From contig JXTB01000400.1 in the NCBI GenBank assembly GCA_002914805.1, positions 239,865-303,864 on the forward strand: a stretch of 64,000 nt of DNA, read 5' to 3'. How positions within the stretch are numbered: the stretch's first letter is position 1; each line of letters begins with the position of its first letter. Positions 47,161 to 59,442 of this stretch are shown one piece after another. The stretch is from Parasponia andersonii (Eukaryota > Streptophyta > Magnoliopsida > Rosales > Cannabaceae). The notes below the pieces were generated by a model that saw nothing but the letters and a program-made list of their open reading frames with translations, searched no databases and was not told where the DNA came from. Position numbers and translations under genes: made by a program.

Positions 47161-48364
47161 ATACACGCAAAAGTTATGTATTTGGGTACAAAACATTGCT
47201 GTTATTTTTGGTTTGAACTCTGAAAAATGTGGTAGCCACCTGACTATAAGCCGGAAGGAGCAACATTGAAATGGGCCACATGAACTTGAGCCAATACCCA
47301 TTACCAGTGTAGTTGGGCTAGGTGGGTCGTGATATTTGGAGTTGGTCTATGAATTCAAATAGCTTATAACTAACAGTTTTAATGCAACTTTGTCATATAG
47401 CAGTTAGATAAATATATTTATAAACATAGTAGTTTTGTACAAAATACTCTTCTAGTAAGTAGAAATTTTTCAACCATTTAGGAAAAAAACTAGAGATAAA
47501 TTTGAAACTTTATAATAAAAATTTTCATAAAACAAAAATATAAAAAATAAATAAAACTACAAAGTTCAAAACTGCTATGGGTATAACTACAAAGTTCATA
47601 ACACGTTTTAAATTTTTTTAGGCTTTATATTAAGTTGTGTGTATTAAGACTTAAAACTTCTTTTTATGTTTTATGTACTAAAACTTGAAAGTTTTATTTT
47701 AGTTTAAGCTTTAGATTATGTATTATATTTGTTTGATTTATTATGATTGTCTAGTTATATTAAAAATGTTAAATAAGTAAATAGATTATACGAAATTATG
47801 TTATAAATGTGAAATAGATTAACATATTAAAATTAATATGTTAATAGATTATGTCAGGTTGAACTAAATACAACATATTTAATATTAATATATTAAATTG
47901 AGTTCAATTAATAAGATAAATGGTACACAAGTAGGCAGGCCGCGTTAGATTGGACAAACTCGAATATGATCTATTTAAATAACATATTAAATGTGTCATT
48001 TATATGTTAACATATTTATTTAATGTGTCAAGTATAGGTTTACAAATGATAACACGAATAATAAACGTGTCGGATTTCAATTTGACAGTTGCTTGTTATA
48101 CATGTGTCTTGACACGACGTGACAATACAAATTGTCACTCTTAGATTTAATAGTCAAATACTTTTTAGGATACATACGTACAAGTTAATAGCAATACTTT
48201 ACACTTTGTTAACTACCCTTTTTAGCAACTAAATTTTTTTTCCTTGTAATTGCTTTGGATTTAAAACAAACAAAATCAGACATATTTTTTGAACACAAAA
48301 TTGGTATAATTTAGAGGAAAAAAATAACATAATTAATTGGGTCTAATAAGTGGTATTAATGTAA

Positions 48365-48790
48365 TTAAGGGCTTTATAGCCAAATGATCAATTTTGGATC
48401 TTAGTTTGTAAAATGTCTGTTTTCATATTTAGTGTATCAAAATATATTGATTTATTTTTTAAAAATTAATTTATTTTTTTATAATTTGATTTACTTTTCC
48501 AAAAATTGATTTACTTTATAAAAAATTGATTCACTTTATTTAGTATATCAAAATATATTGACTTATTTTTTTGAAAATATGTTTATTTTACAAAAAATTG
48601 ATTTATTTTTTAAAATTTGATTTACTATTTAAAAAATAGGTTAACTCTTTCAAAAATTGATTCACTTTATAAAAAATAGATCAACTAAAATGGCTATTTA
48701 TCAAAATAAAATTATAAATATTCATTTATTAAATAGTATAAAGGGCCATTTTTTATATTTATCTTAAAATTGCCATTTCTTATAAATACT
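48365..48790. repeat. AT-rich dispersed repeat, family A copy 2
   Basis: Begins GGGCTTTATAGCCAAATGATC and ends with GGCCATTTTTTATAT and TTATAAATACTCTG. The middle is expanded by about seven TTGATT(T/C)A(T/C)TTT-type units of 25-35 bp. See 27420-27725. Confidence 0.5.
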
Positions 48791-49248
48791 CTGTAATTAT
48801 TTGAGAAAATTAGGCCATCTACGGTCTTTTTATAATAGAATTAGAAAAATATAGTGATTTAGTTTTTTTTTTCCAGATTTGATATCATATTTTTCAGAAA
48901 AATACTATTTTTAAATTTTTTCAAAAAATAATATTTTTAAAAATAGTAACTAATAATCGATAACTAATTTACTTGTAATTAGTAAGAAAAAATATTTACA
49001 ACTTGTATATAACTGGTTAGTGGTAACCAGTTTTCATAAATTGGTTGCTAATAATCATTTTAATAATAGGATGTTTTTAAAAATATTTTAGAAATTAATA
49101 TTTTTTTTCTAAAAAACCCAGTACAAGAACTGAGAAAAGAACTGAAGGACCTTATTTTTGTAATTCCTTTGTTTTTTTGTTATTTATTTATTTATTTTTA
49201 TATAAGTAAAAGTGTTAGAAACCCTATTTTCGTGATCCCATTCACTGG

Positions 49249-49300
49249 TTGGGCCAGAGCCCAAATAGAGTTCAAAGTTTCAAAAAAGCCCAACCTTAGT
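49249..49300 (+). promoter_or_regulatory. site II-like promoter motifs
   Basis: TTGGGCCAGAGCCCAAAT (about 49247) and AAAAGCCCAACC (about 49286) match the TGGGCC/Y and GCCCA words of plant site II elements. They lie about 170-220 bases upstream of the ATG at 49469. Confidence 0.5.
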
Positions 49301-49436
49301 TTGACATCCAACGCCCCTTACCTTGATCCAAATAGCCGAAGCTGATGCCTGAACTGAATCTCTCAGATTTTCTCTTACCAGTTTTTCAACGGCGTAGATC
49401 AAAGCACACCACAAACTCTCAAACAAGAAGAGAGAA

Positions 49437-49437
49437 C

Positions 49438-49466
<29 letters not shown>
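49437..49466. repeat. poly-A run in the 5' UTR
   Basis: About 28 consecutive A bases end three bases before the ATG at 49469. Confidence 0.9.
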
Positions 49467-49468
<2 letters not shown>

Positions 49469-49470
<2 letters not shown>

Positions 49471-51503
49471 GGCGTTCGATTCAATCCCAAAAAGGATCTC
49501 GGTGACGATGATGATGATGATGATGATGATGACGCTAGGATTAACTACAGCGGGCGATACGAACCCTGTCTTCACGCCGTGCTCGGACACTAGGGTTTCT
49601 ATCTCAGACGGTTTCACCTTCGGAATCGTTTTCGCTCGGAGCAACTCCTTCTTCAATGGCAACAAGTCCCAGCTGTCTCCTTGTGACCGAAGGCTCAGTC
49701 TTTCTTCCTCTAATGCTCAGGTCGCCATCTTCAGGCCCAAGGTCGACGAGATCTCCCTCCTCACCATCAACTCCTTGTCCTTTTCCCCGGTCAGCTTTCT
49801 CTCTCTATCGCCATCGATATACATCATTTCTGTCTGAGTATTTCTGGGTCTAATGTTATTTGTTGATAGGTATAGCGAATTTGTATATCAAGACGTTAAT
49901 TGGGTTGAAAGGAGTTGTGATTTTCATGGGTTTTGGGGTTTGAGAAGCTTAAATGCTTTGAATTATGCTAATAGATTATTCTACTAGTCTGATCGATGCT
50001 CAGGGAGGAAATGAAGTATAAATTCTAAACCTTTTGATGGTTTTTTATGTAAGCATAAAAGAACTGTTATGATGAAGAATTTTGCTATTTAGATATAGCC
50101 TTTGCCACTTTGTTTGATCGTTATGATGAGCATTACATTACAGTTTTGGTTGCTAAAGATTGGACTGTGATATGGATTCTTGAAATGCTGGTGATGGTGA
50201 GAATAGGAGTTTAGTCTGTGTAGCTTTTGCTTTTTTAGAGTGAGTCTCGCTCTCACTCACTGATCCCTGGAAAAAAATGAGATGACCTAAATGGAAGGCT
50301 GTAGAGTTCTAGTGTCCGTAATGGGAGTGCAAATAAGAGAATTGTCTCATTTTTTTTAATCAATTCATGTGTTTACTTACACATTTCTGGAACAAATTTT
50401 GATGAATCACTCACATGTTTAGTTAAATTGGGAAAAGATAACTCAAGTTTTGATTCCTTCTTGTTCCCCTCTTCAAACCCTCTCCTTGTATGATTCTTTG
50501 CATTACAGATTAACTAACATGCTCTCAAGTTTGAAGCACGATTTTGATATTGTATTTTGTTCAAATGTGCTATAATTTAATGATCCGTATTTCATTGGAG
50601 CTCCTCATGTTTTGGTGTCCTCATTTTCTTCTTTGCTTACGTGGCTTTTAGCATTCTTGGTCGCATTGCTCAGTAGACTAGTAGAGGTAAACGGTGCGTC
50701 CTGTAAGTGGTATTGTTATAATCCTTGGCACACTTGCAAGGTGGGAATGCCTAGTAATTCCATCATTTGTGTCATTTTTTAAGTTTATGAATTTCATTCT
50801 AACTTCATACTTCTTGTCGAGCTCTGTTTATTTAATGGAAAAAGCAATTTTCCCTTCCTTGTCCCTGATTTGACTGCCTATTTGTTTTTTCAAATTTGAA
50901 ACTTGTCTTTTGGTTTAAAGCAGTCTTACTTACTGTGTGTAATTATATCTTGGTTATACATCTTAGTTTTTTAAATCTTTTGTTTGTAACAGGATAATGT
51001 TGGTGGCTACATGGTTGCATTTGCTGGTCAAAAATATGCTGCGAGGTCCCCGCTTGCTTTTGTTGCGAACAGTACCTATACTGTGACCAGCTTTACTCTT
51101 GTAAGTATTTTGGACTCGAATCTCTGAATCTGATCTCTTAGATTCACCTTCATAGTTACCTTGAGATTCTTAGGGATTTTCTGCAATCCAGGTGCTCGAG
51201 TTTAAGAAGGGCAGGCTTCAAAACTTGTATTGGAAGAGGGACGGGTGCGCCCAATGCTCGGGGAACTCTAACTTTGTCTGCCTCAACAAGCAGGATTGCG
51301 CTATTAAAACATCCAGCTGCAAAACCCATGGAGGCTCTGTAGATTGCAGCATTGGAATACAATTGGCATTCTCTGGCACAGATGAGCACCTTTCGGCTCT
51401 CAATTCTTGGTATGAAGTGGAGAACCTTCGTCAGTACTCGCTGTACAGCTTATACTCAAATCTCAAGGATTCTCTCACTGGTCAGTACAACAAGATCTTC
51501 TAA
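49469..51503 (+). CDS. secreted protein of unknown function (Expp1-like)
   Basis: Exons 49469-49789, 50993-51100 and 51192-51503, all phase 0, GT-AG introns, 246 codons. The N-terminus is a probable signal peptide whose hydrophobic part includes eight consecutive Met codons (14-21), made by an (ATG)8 repeat at 49508-49531. The mature part has Cys in FTPCSDTRVSIS and LSPCDRRLSLSS and a C-terminal Cys cluster (CAQCSG, FVCLNKQDCAIKTSSC, VDCSIG), suggesting disulfides. It ends with the conserved-looking NSWYEVENLRQYSLYSLYSN. No membrane segment after the signal, no enzyme motif. I think it belongs to the plant family annotated as 'Expp1 protein' (from memory At3g11800, At3g44150). Any of the repeated Met codons could also start translation. 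Confidence 0.85.
49508..49531 (+). repeat. in-frame (ATG)8 microsatellite
   Basis: Encodes Met 14-21 within the signal peptide of the secreted protein gene. Confidence 0.95.
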
Positions 51504-51699
51504 TTGTGTTTTCTGTAGCATGTAGATGTATTTTCTCCACCCGCCTCTTTCTTTTTTTTGGCCGTCATGTTGTAATTCTTTGTCACATTTGATCCTTTTC
51601 CTTTCTTTGATTTCATTATATGTTGAGCTTTCCCTCTTTTTCACCATGTGGGCACTCTAACCAGGAAAACTCTCAACTTGTGGTGTGTAAATTTTATAT

Positions 51700-53270
51700 G
51701 AAACGAGTATTTTGTGCGCACAAATTGAGATAATTCTTATTTTTATATACTTCCTTGGCTGTGTCGTTTATCGAGTTGAAATCTCCATTTCCACGTTGTA
51801 CTTTCAACGATGCTTTCATTTGAATTCATCCTCATTGATTAGGCAATGTTTATAGGATTGGGAGCTTTATCACCAAAAAACGAAGTGTTAGAGGAATATG
51901 TGGTTATCCAATGAAAAATTGTAAACATCTAAAAGGATGAAATTATATGATATATTTGAATTAGCGGACTTATATTATGGTTGGTGGAGGCCTTAACACT
52001 CCATTACCCGTTGTTGCAGCCACAGGGGTTGGCTCGCAACTGCTGGAATGATTAGGATGAATTTTATTTTATTATTATTTCTGATTATAAAAACAATAAA
52101 ACGAAAGCTGGAGATCAACGTTTCTTAAGATGATCTATCTAAATGTTTATGATCTGTCGGTTTTTTATTACTATATTTTGCGGCTTTTATAAAAATAGAG
52201 CTAATTAGGATGATTCATAGTAATTTTCGAAAATTTTTTCCTGAAGAAAACTGATATAAAACTAATATATTGTTTGTTGGAACTGCTATTCACGAAAAAA
52301 AAAGCTATGGTTAATTTCCAAAAAAATAAAAGAGATTTTTAAAATTTTGGACATTTTAGCCATAGCCAAATTTTGGATCATAGTTTGCAAAATGGTCATT
52401 TTCCAAGTACAGTTAAAAAATGGCCAAATTTTGAAAATTATTTTAAAATGGATGTTTTTCAAATTTAGTATATTAAAATATATTGATTTAATTTATAAAA
52501 ATTGATTTACTTAAAAAAAAAAAGGAGTAATATTAGAGACACAAAAAACATATGTCAATGACATGTCATTAATTTTAATCATTTATAATTTTTGAAATAG
52601 AATCCTACCATATGCCACATCATTGTAGGTATATTTTGTGTGTATATTATGTGTGTCATAGCATTATTCTAAAAAAATAGATCAACTTACAAAAGGTCAT
52701 TTATCAAAACAAAATTATAAATGATAAAATAACTATTTTTAATTTAATATTAAAAAAAAGGCCATTACTTATAAATACTCCAGGACTAACTTGGGCAAAA
52801 TGACCTTTTTTTTGGTATATGTTTCATGGTAAAAAATTCTTGATTATATATGTTTATTTTTGATACTTCTAAAAATGCTACTTAAAAAAAATTCACAAAA
52901 AAATTATTTTGGCCCAAATTAATCCAACACATGTTCTTTTCTCCCAAAATATTTCAAAAACTTTCACCCCTAGATTTTTCAATTTTTTGGACTTCGGGGC
53001 TAAATTTTGTAAAAAGCCCCGTATATGGTGGGCAAATTAGAGTGAGCGTTTTCTTGTACACTTCTTTTTAATAAATATCTTTTTTTTTTAAAAGCTAAAT
53101 GGTCAAGTATATTTTACATTTGATATATCTACTTATATACTTATTTTAATTTATGTATCAGAACATATTTATATTAGTCATTTTGCTAGAGTAATTGAAA
53201 AACAGATATTTACCTGAGCAAAATTTGATCATTTTATTATAAGACCTGTACAATACATACCATGAAAACA
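51700..53270. other. intergenic, 3' of the secreted protein gene
   Basis: No gene seen. Contains a family A repeat and, at 53085-53240, a sequence resembling family B on the opposite strand. Confidence 0.5.
52350..52790. repeat. AT-rich dispersed repeat, family A copy 3
   Basis: Matches 27420-27725 and 48365-48790 (TTTGCAAAATGGTCATTTT, TGGCCAAATTTTGAAAATTA, ATAGATCAACTTACAAAAGG, TATAAATACTCCAGG). An insert of about 160 bp (52525-52680) interrupts it. Confidence 0.5.
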
Positions 53271-53639
53271 CTAGCAGGAATCTTTACTCATCCACTTATA
53301 CTTTCATCGCTTTGAGCATTGCCTTAGTTCTCGTGGACATAAGTTTAAATTGTTACAATAATAACGTTAATAAAATCATTAACTCAAAATCTTAAAACCT
53401 AATTTCAGATTATATAAATAGCACATGCAACAATAACGTCACACAAATAATCGAGATCTTGTCATTGCATTGTAACAGGTATGTTTTTCTTCTTCTTCTT
53501 CTTCCTTTCTTTTTTTTTTTCTTTTTTTTTTCTTTCTTTCTACAGGCATGTTTTCTTGTTATTATGCGTTTATCATAAAAAAAAACACCATTCATAGTTT
53601 ACTCATCTAATTATTTATTTATTTTCATCCCTTGATCAA

Positions 53640-54580
53640 TAAATCTCTTGTTACTTTTTTATGACTTAACTAATGAACATTCATTGATCACTGTTAACTT
53701 TTTCACGGCTCAACCAATGAGCATTCTCCGATTATTAGTAATACACACAACTTTAAACTATTAGAGCAGTAATGACACAAAATCATCAACCTAGAATCTT
53801 AAAACCTAATTTTAGACTATACAGTAGAACATGATGTCACACAATTCATCAATTAACATTTTATAAATTTGTCCTCATTTATTCATTCCCATATGTTCGC
53901 TAAAGGTATATTTGGCTCATTTTAAAACCAACGAGCATTTGGCAATCACTAGTACAAATATAATTTTAAGTAACTATAATAGTGATGTCACATCAATGAC
54001 AGATCGAGAGTTTTAAAAACCAAAGTTTAGAATACTTTAGTAATGAATCATAATCCTTATTAGCAGTAACTATAATAGTTACTTCTTCTGAAAATCATAA
54101 TTAATCGTTACTAGTAGTAATATTCAGTGGAGTTAAAGCGAAGTGCTCCATCGTCTGATGGGATAAAGCTTACTTGAAAGGAATCTTCAGCGAATAATCT
54201 TATTAACAAAGTTGAAAGCTTTTATTATAGTATTCAGGAAAAGGAAAAGATATCACTCTGATCGACCTATGCTTTTTTCTTCTTTTTTTATTTTATTATT
54301 AAAGAAAATATTTGTGTAATGAGGTCACAAAAATGATCGACTCAAAATTTTAAAACTGTATATTACATTTATTCCCACATACACAATAATATATTTTGCA
54401 CACTTTTGAATTCGAATCCTAGCGATGATTAATTTCTAAAATTTCAAAAACACTCAGACAAACATATATGTGCAGTTAAACTAACAAAATTACTAAAGCC
54501 AGACATCATTTTGTGTAATTAGTACTACCACCAAATTGACAAAAAAAAATCCACATCACATATCTCTATAATATGAGAGA
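53640..54580. repeat. diverged satellite-like array, left part
   Basis: Carries the same ordered words as 56760-58680 (CAACCAATGAGCATTC near 53706, AAAATCATCAAC, TCTTAAAACCTAATTT, a second AGCATTTGGCAATCACTAGT near 53930, and the CTTTTGAATTCGAATCC block near 54403). It ends at the left border of the inverted repeat. Confidence 0.7.
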
Positions 54581-54582
54581 GA

Positions 54583-55923
54583 GGCTTTATTTATTTATTT
54601 ATTTTTTTTAATTTATATTACCAAAACTCTATGAGCTCTAATATTTCAATAAAATTAACTCTGGATTTAAAATTTTAGAATAAAACTCCCTGAGTTTGGA
54701 ACAATTAGTAAAATTAACTTTGAACTCAATTTTTTAGAGCAAAATCATTTGAAATCTCCTGGTATTAGAGTAAAACTCATTGAAATATCCTACCATTAGT
54801 TTTGTTAGGAAAAAAATATTTTTGTTACTTTTTTACCGCTAAGTTCTTATTCTTTTATTTATGGTTTTTAGGTCCTCATTATTATATTTTTGTTTCATGT
54901 TAATCTCTTTTAATCTTTTTAATCCAAACTATTGTTAATTATCACTTGCCCAAAAGGTGCTCATCTTAGCAGGGATAAAATTGGAAATAAAGGGAAATTA
55001 TTATTTAAAAAAAAATAAAAAAAGAGTTGGGGTTATCGTTTTTGTTCAAAACGGAGGTAAGAAATTGAAAAATTTTATTAGGTTCCAATATAAATATACT
55101 TTGGTCCAAATATTCATATATCTAGAAGAGAGATATGCATTTTTTTTGCCCAAAATAAGAACATGTTCTCTATAAATTGGGCAAAACAAAATACATATCT
55201 TGTAGCGTGTTTTTTGTTTGACACCTATTTTTGCACTTTTTTATATCAACTTTATAAAGACTTTTAAATGAGCATAAGATTTTTTTTAAAAAAAAATGAA
55301 AGAATCGTAATTAAAGGAAAAATAAGATGAAAAATAGTATAGTTAGTTCTATAAATGCTGATTTAAATAAAACACAAATAGAAAAAATATATATCTCTCT
55401 TATAGATATATGAATATTTGGACCAAAGTAGATTCTATTTGAATCCAATAAAATTTTTTAATTTCTTTCTTTCGTCTTGAACGAAAACGATAACCCCAGC
55501 TCTTTTTTTTTTGTTTTTTTAAATAATAATTTCTCTTTGTTTCTAATGTTATGCCTGCTAGAATGAGCACATTTTGGGCAAATGCTAATTGATAATATTT
55601 TTAGATAGAAAAGATTAAAAGAGATTAATGTGAAATAAAAATATTATAATGAGGATTTAAAGGTCATAAATAATCGAATAAGAGCTTAAGAATGAAAACA
55701 AAAACTAATAGAAACATTTTTTTTCTAACAAAACTAATATTAGGGGATTTCAAGGTGTTTTGCTCTATTAGGGGACTTCAGGAGGTTTTTCTCTAAAAAA
55801 TTGAGTTCAAGATTAATTTTACTAAATTTTTCCAAGTTGATAGGATTTTTCTCTAAAAAATTGAATTGAAGATTAATTTTACTGAATTATTCCGAATTCA
55901 AGGAATTTTGGCAATAACAAGCC
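54583..55923. mobile_element. 1.3-kb inverted repeat (foldback / long-TIR element)
   Basis: Left arm about 54583-55140, right arm about 55383-55923, with a spacer of about 240 bp. Mirrored words run along the whole arm: TTTGGTCCAAATATTCATAT opposite ATGAATATTTGGACCAAAGT, GGGGTTATCGTTTTTGTTC opposite GAACGAAAACGATAACCCC, CACTTGCCCAAAAGGTGCTC opposite GAGCACATTTTGGGCAAATG, and ends GGCTT/AAGCC. Arm identity is about 75-80% by eye. No coding capacity. The paralogous stretch at 58600-58660 lacks it. Target duplications were not clear. Confidence 0.8.
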
Positions 55924-56185
55924 TTAATTTTTTCATTGCATTGAGACCAAACTACTACTCTATGAGAAAGGAAAGAAAATTACCCATTAACAGCATAACC
56001 AAGAATGTTATTCTAATTTAAATTATATTAAAATAAAATCGAAAAACTTGATATAAAACTGCCGGCAATATCTGAAAAAAAGAAAAACTCTAAAATGGGA
56101 ATCTACATATGCTGAAACAATTCTATTAAAAATTGGAACAACTTTATTCTTCTTTTTTGTTTTGATTTTTGCTTTCGAAAGGAAA

Positions 56186-56274
<89 letters not shown>

Positions 56275-56770
56275 CTCTTTTGGGGTAAAAAGGGAAACGT
56301 TTTAACATCGATGTTATATTATACACAATTTTATTTTTCCTGGAAATGTTTTATTAAACTCGTAGTATTCATATCTTAAGACTTAAGTTTTCAGTGGCTG
56401 AAATCCGTAATTGGTTATAAGCTGTAAATGGCATAATTATCTTGTCAATGCTGAACCAATGAGAATTCGCCCTACACTAGTATAAACATGACTTTAAATT
56501 GTTATAGTAGTAACTTACAGAAATCAATAATCTTAAAACCTAATCTTAAAACTTAATTTTAATTTTAGATTATAATTAGTACATAAACTGTTCTCTTCGT
56601 TATATGTAATGGGCATACTTGTCTTTTTTTTTTTAAATAAAATGAATTAACTAATGACTATCATTTACTACAACTACAAAAATAAAAAAAATTATATATA
56701 TATATATATATCACAATATACTATACTAGTAAAGTAACTATTTTTATATACCAGCATTCATTGATTTCCT
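55924..56770. repeat. array remnant and long poly-T
   Basis: 55930-55990 matches 58650-58705 (GCATTGAGACCAAACTACTA, then TTACCCATTAAC). 56189-56274 is a poly-T run of about 85 bases broken only by a short A run, capable of a small hairpin or of assembly error. 56440-56600 again has array words. Confidence 0.65.
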
Positions 56771-58680
56771 GTTACTTGTTCACAGTTCAACTAATGAGCA
56801 TTCACTGACTTCCTGTTACTTTTTTACGGCTCAACCAATGAGCATTCACTGATCACTAGTGGTATAGACACAAGTTTGAATCGTTAATATTAATAATATT
56901 AAGGTCACAAAAGTCATCAACTCAAAATCTTAAAACCTAATTTAGACTATAATTGGTGCGACATGACATCGTACAAATTGTCAAATTAAAATTTTAAAAC
57001 CATAACCTTGTTAATTTCATTCTCATACATACACAATGAATGTATTAAACATATTCTAAAACTAATAAGCATTCGCTGATCACTAGTATATATATACTAT
57101 AAGTAATTATAATGGCATTACCCATTTCATAGATTCAGAATTTTAGAATACTTTATTAATGACATTAAACAAATCGTTGACTCAAAATTTTAAGACATAT
57201 TAATATTCATTTCCGCGCGCGATGTATGTACATATTTTATTTTATTTTATATTTTATTTCCTAATTGATGAGCATTCACCAATCTTCTGTTACTTTTTAA
57301 CAACTCAACTAAATAGCATTCGCTGATTTCCTGTTTTTTTTTTTTCACAGCTCAACCAATGAGCATTCACCGATCACTAGTAGTACAGACATAACTTTGA
57401 AACGTTAATATTAGTGACATCACAAAAATCATCAACTCAAAATCTTAAAACCTAATTTAGACTGTAATTAGTACTACATGATGTCATACAAATTGTCAAA
57501 TTGAAATTTTAAAGGCATAACCTCGTTAATTTCATTCCCATACATGTGCAATGGATGTATTAAGCATATTCTAAAACCAATAAACGTTCGTTGATCATTA
57601 GTATATATAACTATAAGTAATTATAATAGTGGCGTCACATAAATCGTAGATTCAGAATTTTTAAAAACCTAATTTTAGAACACTTCATTAACGATGTTAA
57701 ACAAATTGTTGACTCAAAATTTTAAAACATACTAATATTCATTTCTGCGCGTGATATAGATACCTGTTTTATTTTATTTTATATAATATTTTATTTCTTA
57801 ACTAATGAGTATTCACCGATCTCCTGTCACTTTTTCACAGCTCTACCAATGAACCAATGAGCATTCATTGATCAGTACGAGTAGTACAAACAGAACTTTG
57901 AATCGTTAATATTAGTAACGTCACAAAAATCATCAACTCAAAATCTTAAAATCTAATTTAGACTATAATTGGTACCACATGATGTCATACAAATTGTCGA
58001 ATAAAAATTTTAAAACCATAATCTCATTAATTCCATCCCCATATATGCGCAACAGATGTATTAAGCATGTTCTAAAACTAATAAGCATTCACTGATCACT
58101 AGTACATATATAACTATAGGTAATTATATTAGTGGCGTCACACAAATTATAAATTCAAAATTGTAAAAGCATACTTCATTAATAATGTTAAATAAATCAT
58201 TGGCTCAAAATTTTAAAACTTAAACTAATATTCATTTCCACGCGCACAATAGAATACTTCAGTAATGACGTTAAACAAATCATTGACTCAAAAATTTAGA
58301 ACTTATACCAATATTCCTTCCCGTGCGTGCAATAGAATACTTCATTAATGATGTTAAGCAAATCAATGACTCAAAATTTTAAAACTTACACTAATATTCA
58401 TTCCAGCGCGCGTAATAGATGCATATTTCGCACTTTTTGAATTCAAATCCCGGAAATGAATCTTAATTTCTATCATTTCAAAACACTCAAACAAATATAT
58501 ATGCTCAATTAAACTAATTAACAAAAGGCCATAAACCATTTCATGAATGAAATTAAACATTAGTACCACTACAGAAAAACAACATCCAAATATAATCTCT
58601 ACATGAGAGAGAAAGACTGAAACTTTTTTTTTTTTTTTGGGCCCATACAATGCACTGAGACCAAACTACTAATTCACGAA
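56760..58680. repeat. satellite-like tandem array, ~510-bp unit
   Basis: Three consecutive units with the word CAACCAATGAGCATTC near 56831, 57351 and 57853, and the internal word (A/C)TAATAA(G/A)C(A/G)TTCG near 57061, 57571 and 58079. Spacing is 500-520 bp. Each unit also has ATCAACTCAAAATCTTAAAA and GACTCAAAATTTTAAAAC. A shorter repeat of about 83 bp (AATACTTCATTAATGATGTT, TCATTGACTCAAAA) follows three times at 58165-58410. Confidence 0.85.
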
Positions 58681-58763
58681 AAAGGAAAGACAATTACCCA
58701 TTAACCTAAAATGTTTTTATTTGACAGCTAATCATTGAAATGTAAACAACTCATCAAGGAATA

Positions 58764-59411
58764 TTACTGAAGAAGACTATGCCAGTTCTTGCTGAAATCA
58801 TAGGGCAACCCCGCAGCATCATCACTTCCAGCAGTACTGGTACCACCACTTGCCCCGGACAGTAACCCAGAAGGCATATTCTTTCCAGCATCACCTCCAC
58901 TGACATTACTACTGCCTCCATTGTTACTTTGATAACCTTGGTTATTCTCTTGACCCTGCCCCACGACTCCTGCATTATTTCCACCATTAAAAGCAAAGTA
59001 CTGATTGAAACTGTTGTTAGTAACATTTCCAATATCATTATTCCCCCCAAGAGTACTACCCCGGCTAGAGTGAAGACCAAATCCCACATTTTCATTGACC
59101 CCACCAGATCCAACATTGAGCCCAAAATTAGGGTTTTGCACACTAGTAATACTAGTACAAGTTATATTCCCCATCCCTTGAGTGCTAGTTCCTCTAAGAT
59201 TATTATTAATACCTCCTAGATTCAGCTGCTGAGGAGCAAGACCCATGTCATTAAATCCACCAGGGATGATTTGACTGCCTCCTCTGGATCCAAAATACCC
59301 AAAATTACCCAAACCCATCTGGTCATTGGAAATAACAATATTATTGTTATTAATATTGTTACCAAACGACTGATGACTCACATATGGCTGAAACCCCAGT
59401 CCATTTCCAGT

Positions 59412-59442
<31 letters not shown>

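Larger units (their letters stand above)
44750..49230. other. intergenic, repeats only
   Basis: The first part is upstream sequence of the RING gene. Contains (AT)n tracts (46102-46128, 46748-46770), one undetermined base (46851), a family B copy and a family A copy. The 110-codon frame at 44793-45125 has no recognisable domain. Confidence 0.5.

Noticed and set aside
49345..49665. Frames with poly-Lys or poly-Ile/Asp runs around 49.4-49.6 kb
   Set aside because: They are readings of the poly-A run and the (ATG)8 repeat in wrong frames or strands.
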